Notes: a model not told the origin generated them from the letters alone. Positions 37,384 to 47,523 are shown, numbered from the stretch's first letter. The stretch: DNA of 64,000 bases from Helicobacter suis HS1 (GCF_026000295.1 NZ_AP026769.1:1240001-1304000), one strand, 5' to 3'. Translations and numbers: made by a program.

Positions 37384-39246
37384 ATGTCCTCAAAACATTC
37401 GTTTCAAACCGAAATTAACCAGCTTTTAGATTTGATGATTCATTCGCTTTACTCCCATAAAGAAATCTTTTTAAGAGAGCTTATCTCTAATGCCTCTGAT
37501 GCGCTAGATAAACTCAATTATCTAACCCTGAGCGATGAGAAATATAAATCTCTGGAATTTGTACCCCGCATTGATCTAAGCTTTGATGAAAAGGCTAAAA
37601 CTTTAACCATTGTAGATAATGGCATTGGCATGGATGAGGCTGATTTGATCTCTAATCTAGGCACGATTGCTAAATCTGGCACTAAAAGCTTTTTATCTAA
37701 TTTAAGCGGGGATCAAAAGAAAGATAGCGCGTTGATTGGCCAATTTGGGGTGGGATTTTATTCTAGTTTTATGGTGGCTCATAAAGTTGTGGTGCAAAGT
37801 AAAAAGGCTTTAGATAGCCAAGCTTATGCGTGGGTGAGTGATGGCAAGGGCAGTTATGAGATTAGTCCTTGCGTTAAAGAAAATCAAGGTACACAAATAA
37901 CGCTTTATTTAAAAGAGGAGGAGGCCAAGTTTGCGAGCCGCTATGAAATTGAAAATATCGTTAAAAAATACTCTGAGCATATCCCCTTTCCTATTTTTCT
38001 AACCTACACTGAGAGCAAATTTGAAGGCGAGGGGGAAAATAAAAAAGAGATCACAGAGGAGAAATGCACCCAAATTAATAGCGCTAAAGCCCTTTGGCGC
38101 ATGAATAAAAGCGAGCTTACAGAGGAGGACTACAAAGAATTTTATAAAAGCTTTGCCCATGATAATAGCGCGCCTATGGCGTGGATACACAATAAAGTAG
38201 AGGGGCATTTAGAATACAATACCCTTTTTTATATCCCTAGCACAGCGCCCTTTGATCTGTTCCGTGTGGATTATCAATCTGGGGTAAAACTTTATGTTAA
38301 GCGGGTTTTTATTACTGATAATGATAAAGAACTCTTGCCCCAGTATTTGCGCTTTATCCGCGGGATCATTGATAGCGAGGATTTGCCTTTAAATGTGAGT
38401 CGCGAGATTTTACAGCAAAATAAAATCCTAGCCAATATCAAAAGCGCCTCCACTAAAAAAATCCTAGCCGAATTTGAACGCTTAAGTGAGAATGAGGAAA
38501 ACTATAAAAAGTTTTATACCCAGTTTGGGCGGGTGCTTAAAGAGGGCTTGCATAGCGATTTTGAAAACAAAGATAAACTTTTAGATTTATTGCGCTTTAC
38601 TAGCTCCAGTGGGGCGGAGTTTCTCTCTTTTAAATCTTATAAAGAAAACATGCCAGCCGATCAAAAGAGCATTTATTACATGTTAGGCGATAATTTAGAT
38701 TTGCTCAAAGCCTCCCCGCTTTTAGAGAAATACGCCAAAAAGGGTTTTGATGTCTTGCTCATGGGCGATGAGGTGGATAGCTTTGTGATCCCTAGTATAG
38801 GCGAGTATGAAAAAGTACCTCTCAAAGATGCCAGCGCCACAGAAACCCTTAAAGAGTTAGAACTAGCAGAAGTCAGCGAGGAGGAGAAAAAAGAATTTAG
38901 CCCCGTACTGCAAGCTTTTAAAGAAGCGCTAAAAGAGGAAATCAAAGATGTTACTTTGGCTAAAGATTTGAGTTCTGCGGTGATGTTAGTGGGTGAGGAA
39001 CAAAGCGCGATGATGGCTAATTTAATGCGCCAAATGGGTCAAGATGTCCCCAGCCAACCCAAAACCCTAGAACTTAACATTAGCCATGCCATTATCCAAA
39101 AACTCAAAGAAATTGAGGATAAAGCCATTCTTTCTGATGTAGCCCATCTGCTCTTTGATAGCGCCAAGCTCTTAGAAAAGGGTGCGCTAAAAAATGCTAA
39201 AGCCTTTAGCGAGCGACTCAATAAAACCATTTTACGCGCCTTTTAA
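37384..39246 (+). CDS. htpG: Chaperone HtpG (Hsp90)
   Basis: A full-length 620-residue bacterial Hsp90. The ATP site shows LISNASDALDKL near residue 35, DNGIGM near 79 and GQFGVGFYSSFMV near 120. The middle domain has the DLPLNVSRE motif, and a short acidic linker with GEGENKKEITEE replaces the eukaryotic charged region. The C-terminal dimer domain is complete. The stop overlaps the next gene's ATG region (TAATG), so it heads a four-gene run with guaA and thiE. Confidence 0.97.
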   Translation: MSSKHSFQTEINQLLDLMIHSLYSHKEIFLRELISNASDALDKLNYLTLSDEKYKSLEFVPRIDLSFDEKAKTLTIVDNGIGMDEADLISNLGTIAKSGTKSFLSNLSGDQKKDSALIGQFGVGFYSSFMVAHKVVVQSKKALDSQAYAWVSDGKGSYEISPCVKENQGTQITLYLKEEEAKFASRYEIENIVKKYSEHIPFPIFLTYTESKFEGEGENKKEITEEKCTQINSAKALWRMNKSELTEEDYKEFYKSFAHDNSAPMAWIHNKVEGHLEYNTLFYIPSTAPFDLFRVDYQSGVKLYVKRVFITDNDKELLPQYLRFIRGIIDSEDLPLNVSREILQQNKILANIKSASTKKILAEFERLSENEENYKKFYTQFGRVLKEGLHSDFENKDKLLDLLRFTSSSGAEFLSFKSYKENMPADQKSIYYMLGDNLDLLKASPLLEKYAKKGFDVLLMGDEVDSFVIPSIGEYEKVPLKDASATETLKELELAEVSEEEKKEFSPVLQAFKEALKEEIKDVTLAKDLSSAVMLVGEEQSAMMANLMRQMGQDVPSQPKTLELNISHAIIQKLKEIEDKAILSDVAHLLFDSAKLLEKGALKNAKAFSERLNKTILRAF

Positions 39247-39851
39247 TGCGCCTTTTAATGCTAGCTCTGCTGGCTTTTCCTTTGTGTGCTAAGCCTCTTG
39301 TGATTGCAAGCGATTTAAGCAACCAAGAGGGGTTTTTAGATTTACTCCAAGAAGTTTTTCAACAGGATAACTCCCAAAAAATTAACTGGATCAAACCCCC
39401 CAAACGCATTTGCATGGCACAGGGTTATATTCTCTCTAAAAGCGCTTTACAGGGTATGGGTAAAATTAAAGCAGAAAAAGCGCTTTTTCAAGAGGAATTA
39501 TTGCTCTTAGGTTCTAAGCAATGGCAAGGCTATTTTCAGGGTAAAAAACCGGCTAAGGTGCTTGATATTTTAAAAAATACGCCTCATCTTAAAATGATGC
39601 TACACACCTTTAAGCCCTATCAGTCTAGTGATTTGATTTTAATTAGTTACCGCCTGTATTTACAAAAGAAAAATACCCTCCCGCCTCTGCTTTATAAACC
39701 CCTGCATATGCGCTATTTTTGGGCTAATCCATGCCATTCACAAGAAGGCAAGATTTTTTTAAAGTGGCTAGAAAGCCCCAGAGCTCAAGAGAGCATACAA
39801 GGTTTTCGCATAGATTACCACACTATCTTTACTCCGCTAAAAGGTTTGTAA
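39246..39851 (+). CDS. Periplasmic solute-binding protein, PBP-like (TupA/ModA type)
   Basis: A 201-residue protein with a signal peptide ([17 protein letters not shown]). The ending with [22 protein letters not shown] matches the C-terminal pattern of the PBP-like family that binds oxyanions such as tungstate or molybdate. No permease or ATPase gene is adjacent, so a transport role is an inference. Tightly packed between htpG and guaA, sharing bases with both. Confidence 0.6.
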   Translation: MRLLMLALLAFPLCAKPLVIASDLSNQEGFLDLLQEVFQQDNSQKINWIKPPKRICMAQGYILSKSALQGMGKIKAEKALFQEELLLLGSKQWQGYFQGKKPAKVLDILKNTPHLKMMLHTFKPYQSSDLILISYRLYLQKKNTLPPLLYKPLHMRYFWANPCHSQEGKIFLKWLESPRAQESIQGFRIDYHTIFTPLKGL

Positions 39852-41389
39852 TGGGCGATGTTATTTTTGTTTTAGACTTTGGAAGCCAGTACACCCAGCT
39901 TATTGCTAGACGATTACGCGAAATGGGGGTGTATGCAGAAATTTATCCTTATCATTGTCCCCTAGAAACTCTTTTAGCTAAAAACCCCAAAGGTTTTATT
40001 TTAAGCGGGGGTCCGGCTAGTGTCTATGATAAAGAGGCTTATTTTTGCGATCTTAAAATTTTTCAAAGTGGCTTACCTATTTTAGGGATTTGTTATGGCT
40101 TACAATTAATCGTTAAAGTCTTTGGTGGAGAGGTTAGACTAGCTAAAGAGCAAGAATTTGGCAAGGCCAATTTAGAGCTTTTAGACACGCATGCCTTATT
40201 AGAGGGAGTTAGCGGGGGTGTGGTGTGGATGAGTCATGCAGATTATATAGAGGTTTTGCCAGTAGAATTTAAAGTATTAGCACAGAGTGAAAACGCCCCC
40301 TTTTGTGTGATTGCGCATAAAAAAAAGGCTATCTTTGGCCTGCAATTCCACCCGGAAGTGGTACACAGCACACAGGGTACACAGATTTTAAAAAACTTTG
40401 CGCTTAAGATTTGTCAATGCATGCCTAGTTGGAACATGCATTTTTTTGCAGAGCAAGAAATCTTAAAAATTAAAAAACAAGTGGGCAAAGAGCGGGTTTT
40501 ATGCGCGGTGAGTGGGGGGGTGGATTCAAGTGTGGTGGCGTGTTTGTGCTCTCAAGCTTTGCCCGGGCAGCTAGAGGTGGTTTTTGTAGATCACGGACTC
40601 TTACGGCTAGGGGAAAAAGATCAGGTTATTAAAATGTTTCAAGGGCTTTCTATCCCTTTGCATGTCATTGAGGCTAGTTCTTTATTTTTAGAGCGTTTAA
40701 GTGGAGTGGTTGATCCTGAAAGCAAACGCAAAATCATAGGGCATACTTTTATAGAAGTCTTTGAAAAAAAGGCGCAAGAATTGAGAGCTAGCGGTAAAAT
40801 CAAGTTTTTAGCACAAGGCACTTTATACCCAGATGTGATCGAATCGGTGCGCATTAAAGGACCTTCTGAGGTGATTAAGTCCCATCACAATGTAGGCGGG
40901 TTGCCTGAAAAAATGGATTTTAAACTCCTAGAACCCTTAAAAGAACTATTTAAAGATGAAGTACGCGCTTTGGGATTAGAATTAGGTTTGCCAGAGTTTA
41001 TGCTTAAGCGCCACCCCTTTCCCGGACCCGGGCTAGCGATTCGTATTTTAGGGGCTATAGATTCTAAAAATTTAGAGATTTTAAGAGAAGCCGATGCCAT
41101 TTTTATAAAGACCTTGCAACAAGCTAATCTTTATGATCAAATCTGGCAGGCCTTTTGTGTGTTATTAAATGTGCGCTCAGTGGGGGTAATGGGCGATAGG
41201 CGTACTTATGAAAACACTTTAGCGCTTAGAGCCGTGCAGGCTAGTGATGGAATGAGTGCGCAGTGTGTGCCTTTGCCCTTTACTTTTTTAGAGGAAGTGG
41301 CTAGCCAGATTATCAACAAGGTTAAGGGGATTAACCGCGTGGTTTATGACATCACCTCTAAACCCCCGGGAACTATTGAATGGGAATAG
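39851..41389 (+). CDS. guaA: GMP synthase (glutamine-hydrolysing)
   Basis: From ATG 39851 the protein has 512 residues. The class I amidotransferase domain shows the nucleophile Cys in GICYGLQLI (about residue 81) and His/Glu in FHPEVVHS. The synthetase domain has the PP-loop SGGVDSSV (about 223), and the C-terminal domain ends KPPGTIEWE. It converts XMP to GMP. A longer frame to 39731 overlaps the upstream gene and lacks family similarity. The 3' end overlaps thiE by 10 bp. Confidence 0.97.
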   Translation: MGDVIFVLDFGSQYTQLIARRLREMGVYAEIYPYHCPLETLLAKNPKGFILSGGPASVYDKEAYFCDLKIFQSGLPILGICYGLQLIVKVFGGEVRLAKEQEFGKANLELLDTHALLEGVSGGVVWMSHADYIEVLPVEFKVLAQSENAPFCVIAHKKKAIFGLQFHPEVVHSTQGTQILKNFALKICQCMPSWNMHFFAEQEILKIKKQVGKERVLCAVSGGVDSSVVACLCSQALPGQLEVVFVDHGLLRLGEKDQVIKMFQGLSIPLHVIEASSLFLERLSGVVDPESKRKIIGHTFIEVFEKKAQELRASGKIKFLAQGTLYPDVIESVRIKGPSEVIKSHHNVGGLPEKMDFKLLEPLKELFKDEVRALGLELGLPEFMLKRHPFPGPGLAIRILGAIDSKNLEILREADAIFIKTLQQANLYDQIWQAFCVLLNVRSVGVMGDRRTYENTLALRAVQASDGMSAQCVPLPFTFLEEVASQIINKVKGINRVVYDITSKPPGTIEWE

Positions 41390-42003
41390 AATTAAAAGGG
41401 TTGTATGCCATTAGTGATGAAAAGCTCACACCCTATCATGATTTGCCAAAATTGCTTGAACAGGCCATTTTAGGCGGGGTTAAACTTTTCCAGCTTAGAG
41501 ATAAAAGCCACTCAGATCAAAATTTACGCGGACTAGTTAACGAACTCTCTTTTTTATGCACAGAAAAAAATGTGGGTTTTATTCTGAATGATAGATTAGA
41601 GCTAGCGCTAGAGTGTGGGGTTTGGGGATTGCATTTAGGCGCTAAGGATACTCCTTTGCAAGAGGCGCGATCGCTTTTTAGGGGAGTGATTGGTGTCTCT
41701 TGTTATGGAGATTTACAAAGAGCTTTAAAGGTACAACAAATGGGGGCAGATTATGTTGCCTTTGGCGCCTGCTTTGTCTCACAAACTAAACCAAATGCCC
41801 CCTGTATTGATTTAAAAATTTTGCAAGAAGCCAGAGCCTGTTTAAAAATCCCAATTTGTGCTATTGGAGGAATCACGCCCTTTAATGTAGATCAATTAGG
41901 GAGTGTAGACTTAGTGGCGGTGGTGGCGTCTTTGTGGGTAGGAGATGTGTTAAAAAATGCGCAAAGTTTAAGCTTAAACAGCAGAAATTCCAAATCTTTT
42001 TAG
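41380..42003 (+). CDS. thiE: Thiamine-phosphate synthase ThiE
   Basis: A 207-residue TIM barrel that joins HMP-PP and thiazole phosphate. Motifs: [10 protein letters not shown] near residue 37, [10 protein letters not shown] near 67, [11 protein letters not shown] near 79, GVSCYG near 102, and [10 protein letters not shown] near 158. It overlaps guaA and ends the operon. The last 15 residues are divergent, next to a region full of mobile-element remnants. Confidence 0.92.
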   Translation: MGIELKGLYAISDEKLTPYHDLPKLLEQAILGGVKLFQLRDKSHSDQNLRGLVNELSFLCTEKNVGFILNDRLELALECGVWGLHLGAKDTPLQEARSLFRGVIGVSCYGDLQRALKVQQMGADYVAFGACFVSQTKPNAPCIDLKILQEARACLKIPICAIGGITPFNVDQLGSVDLVAVVASLWVGDVLKNAQSLSLNSRNSKSF

Positions 42004-42118
42004 AATGTGGCTTGGAGCATAATCTAGCGCTAAGCTTGCAAAGCTAAGTAGGATCAAAGAGTCTAGCTAAAGGTTTTGTGCGATAAAGCTAGAGTAAGGG
42101 GCTAAAAACAGCCACATT
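42004..42118. repeat. Structured intergenic repeat, copy C
   Basis: A 115-bp block closed by AATGTGGCT (42004-42012) and its exact complement AGCCACATT (42110-42118). Inside, TCTAGCT (42062) pairs perfectly with AGCTAGA (42087) around the loop AAAGGTTTTGTGCGATAA, and AGCTT pairs with AAGCT around GCA. The loop and the following GAGTAAGGG match copies A and B. The 437 bp between thiE and tmk hold this, a tnpB remnant at 42201 and about 90 bp after it where I see nothing. Confidence 0.55.
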
Positions 42119-42200
42119 ATATAAAATTCTAAAAACTCTACCATATTTTTATATCTTTATTTTATGCAAGCCATGTTGATACATAAGTTTCTAGTAGGCA

Positions 42201-42351
42201 AAGCTCTTGGCTAAATTAGCCTAGCAAATGGCGGCTCTATTGCTTGATTTAAAAATGAAAGTTAGTTAAAACTGGTATGTTTGCAACTCAGAATACAACA
42301 AAAATCCCGTACTCTTAAATGGGGTATAGGATTTTGTAGGTTTGTAGGAGC
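42201..42351 (+). mobile_element. Right-end remnant of a TnpB-encoding IS, copy 1
   Basis: About 150 bp align with the remnant at 62368: a GCTCTTGGCTAAATTAGCC part, MAALL...DLK coding traces, then AACAAAAATCCC and GGTTTGTAGGAGC at the end. The other copy shows that this is the 3' end of a tnpB gene plus the right end. The frame here is broken. Confidence 0.6.
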
Positions 42352-42440
42352 GGCTATACTTTGGAGGAAAAGCTGTTAACCTTATGGCTAGCCTTGAGGA
42401 TTAATTCTCTAGCTTTAAGTGGGGGGTGTGTTAAAACTTC

Positions 42441-43040
42441 TTAAGCAAGTTTATTGTGTTTAAAAGACCCAAGTAGGCTTTCTAACTTCTCTAAAATACT
42501 TTGATGGATACTACTAGGGCTTTTAGAGGCATCTAAGATATAGGTTTTAAGCTTTAATATTTGGCATGCCTCTAGTAGGCGTTTTTGTGTGTGCTCTAAA
42601 AATGCCACTCCCTGAGCCTCAATACAATCCATAGAAGTTTTTTTATCTAGCCTTTTTTTTAACTCTGTATGATCTAGTTTTAAAACAAAAACAAGATCTG
42701 GTATCACTTCTAATAACCCATGTATTTTATGTAAATCAATGGCCTCTTGTAACAAACAAGGTGCATAAGCAAGCCCTGAGATTAAAGAACGATCGCTAAA
42801 AATTAATCGGTGAGAATTAGGCTTGATCACCTCCTCTATGTGCAAACTTCTATCTGCTAAAAAGAGTAAAAATTGGGCATGGCTAGATAGTTTATGATCT
42901 AAAATCTTTTCGCGCAAAGCCTGACCCAGAGGTGTACCCCCGGGTTCTTTGGTGAATAAGGCATTAGGGAAGGTTTGTTTTAAAAGATTGATCTGGGTAC
43001 TTTTACCGCTGGTATCAATTCCTTCTATGGCAATAAACAT
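42441..43040 (-). CDS. tmk: Thymidylate kinase
   Basis: A 199-residue dTMP kinase. P-loop EGIDTSGKST (residues about 5-14), the Asp-Arg pair in FLLFLADRSLH and the lid region RLDKKTSMDCIE. It phosphorylates dTMP to dTDP. The start shares a base with the coaD stop, and it is the last gene of the long minus-strand operon. Confidence 0.96.
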   Translation of the reverse strand: MFIAIEGIDTSGKSTQINLLKQTFPNALFTKEPGGTPLGQALREKILDHKLSSHAQFLLFLADRSLHIEEVIKPNSHRLIFSDRSLISGLAYAPCLLQEAIDLHKIHGLLEVIPDLVFVLKLDHTELKKRLDKKTSMDCIEAQGVAFLEHTQKRLLEACQILKLKTYILDASKSPSSIHQSILEKLESLLGSFKHNKLA

Positions 43041-43519
43041 TAGGTGTTCTTTAAGATAAATTCTAAAACTGCGGGAGGAACTAGGTGTTTTATTTGCCCC
43101 TTATGGCTTAAAATACTGCGCACAACAGAGGAGCTAATAAAAGTATTTTGTAAAGAGGGCATGAAATATAATGTTTCTAAATCTGGATTTAAAGATTTGT
43201 TAGCATAGCACATTTGTAACTCAAATTCAAAATCACTCACCGCCCTAAGCCCGCGGATAATACACCGGCAGTTATGATCTTTAGCTAAATCAACTAATAA
43301 CCCTTCAAAGGCTAAACATTTGACATTATGTAAATGCGCTGTGGCAAGTTGTAACATTTTTAACCGGTTAGCAAGAGAAAACATGGGGCATTTAGCGCTA
43401 GATTTAGCCACCGCCACTATTAAATTATCAAATAATTCACTGCCTCTTTGGATAATGTCTAAATGCCCATTAGTGATTGGATCAAAGGAACCCGGATAAA
43501 TGGCTAATTTTTTAAGCAT
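43040..43519 (-). CDS. coaD: Phosphopantetheine adenylyltransferase
   Basis: A 159-residue enzyme of coenzyme A synthesis. [16 protein letters not shown] holds the TxGH nucleotidyltransferase motif, and ISSSVVRS is the second ATP motif. The natural start is ATG 43519 ([10 protein letters not shown]); its first bases ATGC come from the end of the small element inserted upstream. A GTG at 43534, inside the element, is a less likely start. Its upstream translation signals now come from the element. Confidence 0.93.
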   Translation of the reverse strand: MLKKLAIYPGSFDPITNGHLDIIQRGSELFDNLIVAVAKSSAKCPMFSLANRLKMLQLATAHLHNVKCLAFEGLLVDLAKDHNCRCIIRGLRAVSDFEFELQMCYANKSLNPDLETLYFMPSLQNTFISSSVVRSILSHKGQIKHLVPPAVLEFILKNT

Positions 43520-43786
43520 TTTCTGTAGAAACACCTATCTTTAGCGGGTGGAATGAGCCAACCATTTCCACTATTTTGTGGTACAACGCCCGCATACATT
43601 CTCTCTCATGGCAGGGAGTGCTGAAAGTTACGCCTTTGGATATAGATGAGTGAGACCTATAAGGAAGCTTTTTGGAGCTCAAACCCTGTAAAATCCCTGC
43701 CATAGGGACTCGTAGTGAGAACCAAACTCTGCTTACGGGCAACACAGATAGCAAGCCAAAATGTCTTTGGCATTTGGGCACTTCAC
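43516..43786 (+). mobile_element. 271-bp IS200/IS605-type small element, copy 3 (diverged)
   Basis: The left end follows TTTAA (43511-43515), and the right end reads CTTCAC (43781-43786), as in copies 1 and 2. The right hairpin pairs GCCAAAATG with CATTTGGGC around TCTTTGG-type loop bases. The plus strand keeps VTPLDIDE and LELKPCKIPAIGTRSENQTL, TnpB-like tail sequence with stops between. It is clearly older than copies 1 and 2. It lies between ubiX and coaD. Confidence 0.8.
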
Positions 43787-44349
43787 GCATTGGCTTTCCA
43801 TCTAGGGTATAAACAGTGGGTAATGCCTAGCGCATCTAACCACTTACCCACTAAAAATAATTCCATGTCTTTTAAATTTTTAGGCTGTGTGTAGTAGGTG
43901 AGTAGGGGAGGGGCGATAATGGCCTGTGCTTTAGCTAGAATGAGTAAATTTTCTAGGGCAATGCTGTGCAAAGGCAATTCTCTAGGGGCTAATAGTAGTT
44001 TTTTTTGCTCCTTAAGCACCACAGCAGCCACGCGGCTTAAAAGATCATCACAGATTCCATGCGCGATTTTACTAAGAGTATTTAGACTAGCTGGAATAAT
44101 AGCCATCGCATCTATGCCAAAACTTCCGGAGGCTATAGGGGCATCAATTTGTTTATGGTTAAAGAGTTGCAAAGGTCTATGCCAATTTTTAAGCATCTGT
44201 TTTAAATCTATATTCATTTCAGAGCGCGCCACTTGTTGGGCATGCGGGCTAAGAACGATAAATAAATCAATCTCTGTAGGCACACACTCCAAAAAGCGCC
44301 AAGCTAGCTGTATCCCACTAGCCCCGCTAATGCCCACTACTAATTTCAC
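43783..44349 (-). CDS. ubiX: Flavin prenyltransferase UbiX
   Basis: A 188-residue enzyme that prenylates FMN to make the cofactor of UbiD-type decarboxylases. The FMN loop GISGASGIQLA is at the N-terminus, GSFGIDAMAIIPASLNTLSKIA near residue 75 and LLAPRELPLHSIALENL near 125 are family motifs. It starts with GTG overlapping the flgA stop. The stop TGA is supplied by the inserted element; without it the protein would end at the same residue with TAA, so the protein is unchanged. Confidence 0.93.
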   Translation of the reverse strand: MKLVVGISGASGIQLAWRFLECVPTEIDLFIVLSPHAQQVARSEMNIDLKQMLKNWHRPLQLFNHKQIDAPIASGSFGIDAMAIIPASLNTLSKIAHGICDDLLSRVAAVVLKEQKKLLLAPRELPLHSIALENLLILAKAQAIIAPPLLTYYTQPKNLKDMELFLVGKWLDALGITHCLYPRWKANA

Positions 44350-45011
44350 AGCACCTCCCCTTTTAATAATCCGGTGATTCTAACCTGTACCACTTTTTTA
44401 CTGCGCACATTTAGCGCCTGAATCACTTGGTTTAACACACCATTTTCTAGGGCTTGTAAAGAAGTTTCTAAAAAAAGAGGGCCTTCTTTGAGTGTGGCGC
44501 TAAACCCATAAATGCTTTGATCATCATCGCCCACCGCACAAAGATTCTCATGGGCACAACAAAGGGGAGCTATGAGTTTGCGCGCGAGAGGGTTTGTGTC
44601 TTGGTATTCATCTATAGAAATGTATTGGTAACGCTCACTTATGCGCTTAGCCAATTCTAAATCGTAGTTTAAAATCATATAAGGCAAGGCAATTAAATCA
44701 TCAAAATCCACCCTACCAATGGAGGCATTTAGGCTATATTTAATCCAGATTTTTTGATCTAAGCTTAACACGCCCTCTTTATTGAGAAATTGTTGCGTGC
44801 GCCATTGTAAATCTTGAGGGCTAGCTACCTTTAAAATCTGATCTAGCATTGATAAATTACCGCTAGCTAACTCTACTTTAATGGCTTGGATTTTAAAAGG
44901 GTATTTGGCATAAAACCGGGTGTAGGCTTTAGAAATAGCTTGTTCTAAAAGAAAAAGGGAAGGCTTAGCAAAAAGCCCGGTTAGACAGATAAAAAACAGC
45001 AAAAAGCGCAT
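44346..45011 (-). CDS. flgA: FlgA-like flagellar P-ring chaperone with its middle overwritten by UvrD sequence
   Basis: The 221-residue frame has a signal peptide (MRFLLFFICLTGLFAKP) and a C-terminal SAF/FlgA-type end (VRSKKVVQVRITGLLKGEVL), at the position of H. pylori HP1477. Residues about 100-170 instead read VDFDDLIALPYMIL, DEYQDTNPL and DDQSIYGFSA, which are helicase motifs from UvrD. The DNA 44501-44713 is a copy of 46306-46518. The frame stays open, so a chimeric protein may be made, but it is unlikely to act as a P-ring chaperone. Confidence 0.75.
   Translation of the reverse strand: MRFLLFFICLTGLFAKPSLFLLEQAISKAYTRFYAKYPFKIQAIKVELASGNLSMLDQILKVASPQDLQWRTQQFLNKEGVLSLDQKIWIKYSLNASIGRVDFDDLIALPYMILNYDLELAKRISERYQYISIDEYQDTNPLARKLIAPLCCAHENLCAVGDDDQSIYGFSATLKEGPLFLETSLQALENGVLNQVIQALNVRSKKVVQVRITGLLKGEVL
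44501..44713. repeat. 213-bp patch copied from uvrD (donor 46306-46518)
   Basis: Collinear at offset 1805 bp with no indel, direct orientation. About 30 bp in the middle (44563-44592) match poorly, flanked by near-perfect runs. Confidence 0.95.
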
Positions 45012-47065
45012 TAAGTCTTCTTAATCATAGAAGCCATAAGCCAATAAGTATTAGACTCAAAGCGCACTTGGATACGATCATTATTTAAGGCCTCAATCAC
45101 ACCCTTACCAAAGACTGAATGCATCACACAATCCCCGATATTTAAAATTTGGCATGGCAATTTGGCTTCTTTTAAAAAATGGGAGGGTTCTAAACCTGCT
45201 TGGAGTGTTCCAAAATAATTTCTTTCTTGTGCGCTACATAAATAAAGCTCCTCTTTAGCGCGCGTGATAGCCACATAGCCCAAACGGCGCTCCTCCTCTT
45301 GATCCTCTGCATTTTTGTAAGGGAAAAACTCCTCCTCAAAGCCTATAACAAAAACCACGCTAAACTCTAAACCCTTAGCTTTATGCACACTCATGCATTT
45401 AACGCCCTTAGAATCTACAATAGGGGTTTCTAAAATGATTTGTTCTAAAAAGTCTTGTATACTAGCCACACCCTTTAATTCTAAACTATCCTCCATGCAG
45501 CTCATAAAAGTCTCTTCTAAGCGTGAAAGATAATTTAACTCCTCTTTAACCTCTTCATCAGAATTAGCTAGCTCTTGCTTTTCTAGCTCTTCTTTACATA
45601 TTCTAAAATAACTTGTAAAAAGAATATGTGCTTGTTCTGTATTTTTGATAGAGCGGGCGTCTTTTGCTAGATCAAAAAGAAGGGTAAAAAAATCCTGTAA
45701 AGACACATAGGAACTTGGAGATAATAGGGGTTTTAATAAGCCGGCCTGATAGGTTTTAGCAATGCTACTTGATTCTCTAGCGCATAGATTTTTAATTTTA
45801 TCTAAACTGCCTTTACCGATGTGTTTGAGTTTAGGTAATAAGCGCAAAATACAATCATCTGCATGAGAATTCATAAGAGCATGTAAATAGGCTAGGCGAT
45901 CTTTGATGATAGCGCGTTCATAAAAACTAATATCGCCTATGATCGTGTAGGGGATTTTAGCCTGTAATAAACCTTTTTCTACTTCTTTAGAGAGACAATT
46001 AAAGCGATACAAAATAGCCATATCCTCATAAACAACCCCCCGATTAGCCGCTTCTAAAATCTTTTTAGTGATAAAGTTATTTTCCTCTGTGGTGTTTGTA
46101 AAATGCGGGGCTTCTAGTTTTTGCACAGAACTTTGATCTTTTTGGCTAATTAAAGTTTTTTGGTAGCGCTTCTTATTGTGGACAATCAGTTCATTAGCAC
46201 AGGTTAAAATTTCTTTTGTGGAGCGGTAGTTTTGTTCTAATTTGATAATTTTAGTTTGAGGAAAATATTCAGGGAAATTTAAAATATTTTCTATATCTGC
46301 CCCTCTAAACCCATAAATGCTTTGATCATCATCGCCCACCGCACAAAGATTCTCATGGGCACAACAAAAGGTTTTAATGAGTTTAAGTTGGAGAGGGTTT
46401 GTGTCTTGGTATTCATCTATAGAAATGTATTGGTAACGCTCACTTATGCGCTTAGCCAATTCTAAATCGTAGTTTAAAATCATATAAGGCAAGGCAATTA
46501 AATCATCAAAATCCACCCAGTTTTCTTTTTCTAAAGTTTCTGTGTGCGTAGATTATTAGCGCAAAAGCTTCTACGAATTGTCTGTATAGATGAGGTGGTT
46601 TTTAATCTGTGAAAAGCGCTTCGGTAGGTGTCGCTTAAAAATTTGATCGTTTTCTATACGCGTATCTTTTTTATAGGCAAGTAAAGCAGGTTTTAAGGCC
46701 TTTAAAAGTTCATTAGGGCGTTTAAGCTCAAAATCTAACCCCCGCCCTAAACGCTCCATGTGATGTTTTAAAAAGTTAAGTCCAAAGCTATGGAAAGTAC
46801 AAAGTGTGGGTTTATAAGTACGCCTACCTATTAATTTCATCGCGCGCTGGTGCATTTCACTTGCTGCTTTATTCGTAAAAGTGAGGGTTAAAGTATTCTC
46901 AGGGGGGATTCCTACATAACCAATTAAATAGGCTAAACGGGTGGTTAGGGTTTTAGTTTTGCCACTGCCTGCCCCGGCTAAAACAAGCAAGGGACCTTGT
47001 ACATGCTCTACCGCTCTTTTTTGTGCCGGGTTAAGATTTTGCATAAGAATTTCTATTTTATTCAT
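45011..47065 (-). pseudogene. uvrD: DNA helicase II UvrD, interrupted by three in-frame stops
   Basis: The N-terminal part starts at 47065 with the Q motif LNPAQKRAVEHVQGPLLVLAGAGSGKT and the C-terminal part holds DEYQDTNPLQ, QNYRST, VKCMSVHKAKGLEF and VAITRAKEELYL, a full set of superfamily 1 helicase motifs. Both parts lie in one frame. Between them (46546-46586) a patch copied from the TPR gene brings TAG, TAA and TAA. The protein would be cut after 164 residues. UvrD unwinds DNA in excision and mismatch repair. A restart at 46516 would lack Walker A. Confidence 0.9.
46546..46640. repeat. Mosaic patch copied from the TPR gene (donor 48346-48440)
   Basis: A 41-bp run (46546-46586, three mismatches) and an 18-bp run (46623-46640), both at offset exactly 1800 bp, separated by 36 unrelated bases of equal length. 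Confidence 0.85.
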
Positions 47066-47502
47066 GGCAAATCCTGTGCATTTTTAGGGGCTTTGATCTG
47101 GAACTGGTAATAAATAGAGTGGAAGTTATAGCTTTTAATGAGATTAAAATTGGTTAAAGCCGATTCTAAATCCCCTAGTCTTTGATAAAGTAAGCCTAAT
47201 CCAAAGCGCACATCATAATTTTGTGGATCGATATTTTTAGCCAACTCTAAGACCAAGGCCGCGCTATCAAATCGTTTTAAAGCGATATAAGATAAGCTAG
47301 CAAGTTCATACACCTCCATTTCATGATCGCCTGCTTTATCTAGTAAAAAGTTATAAATAGAAACCGCCTTTTCATACTTCTTTTGAAACAAACTCATCAA
47401 ACCTAGCATGCGCAATAAATCCATTCTATCCTCATCATTTGAAGCAGCACTCAAACGGGCATTGAGTGTCTCCTCTTGGCTATTGGATAAACCGGTGATA
47501 AA

Positions 47503-47523
47503 GATTATGCGCCACAATACTCA
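47503..47523. repeat. 21-bp patch (donor 49302-49322)
   Basis: One mismatch in 21 at offset 1799 bp, the same offset as the larger patch 180 bp away. It contains the stop codon that ends the frame at 47521. Confidence 0.6.

Noticed and set aside
45011-46516. C-terminal UvrD part as an independent helicase gene
   Set aside because: It lacks Walker A and a ribosome site at 46516, and the frame is continuous with the upstream part apart from the patch.
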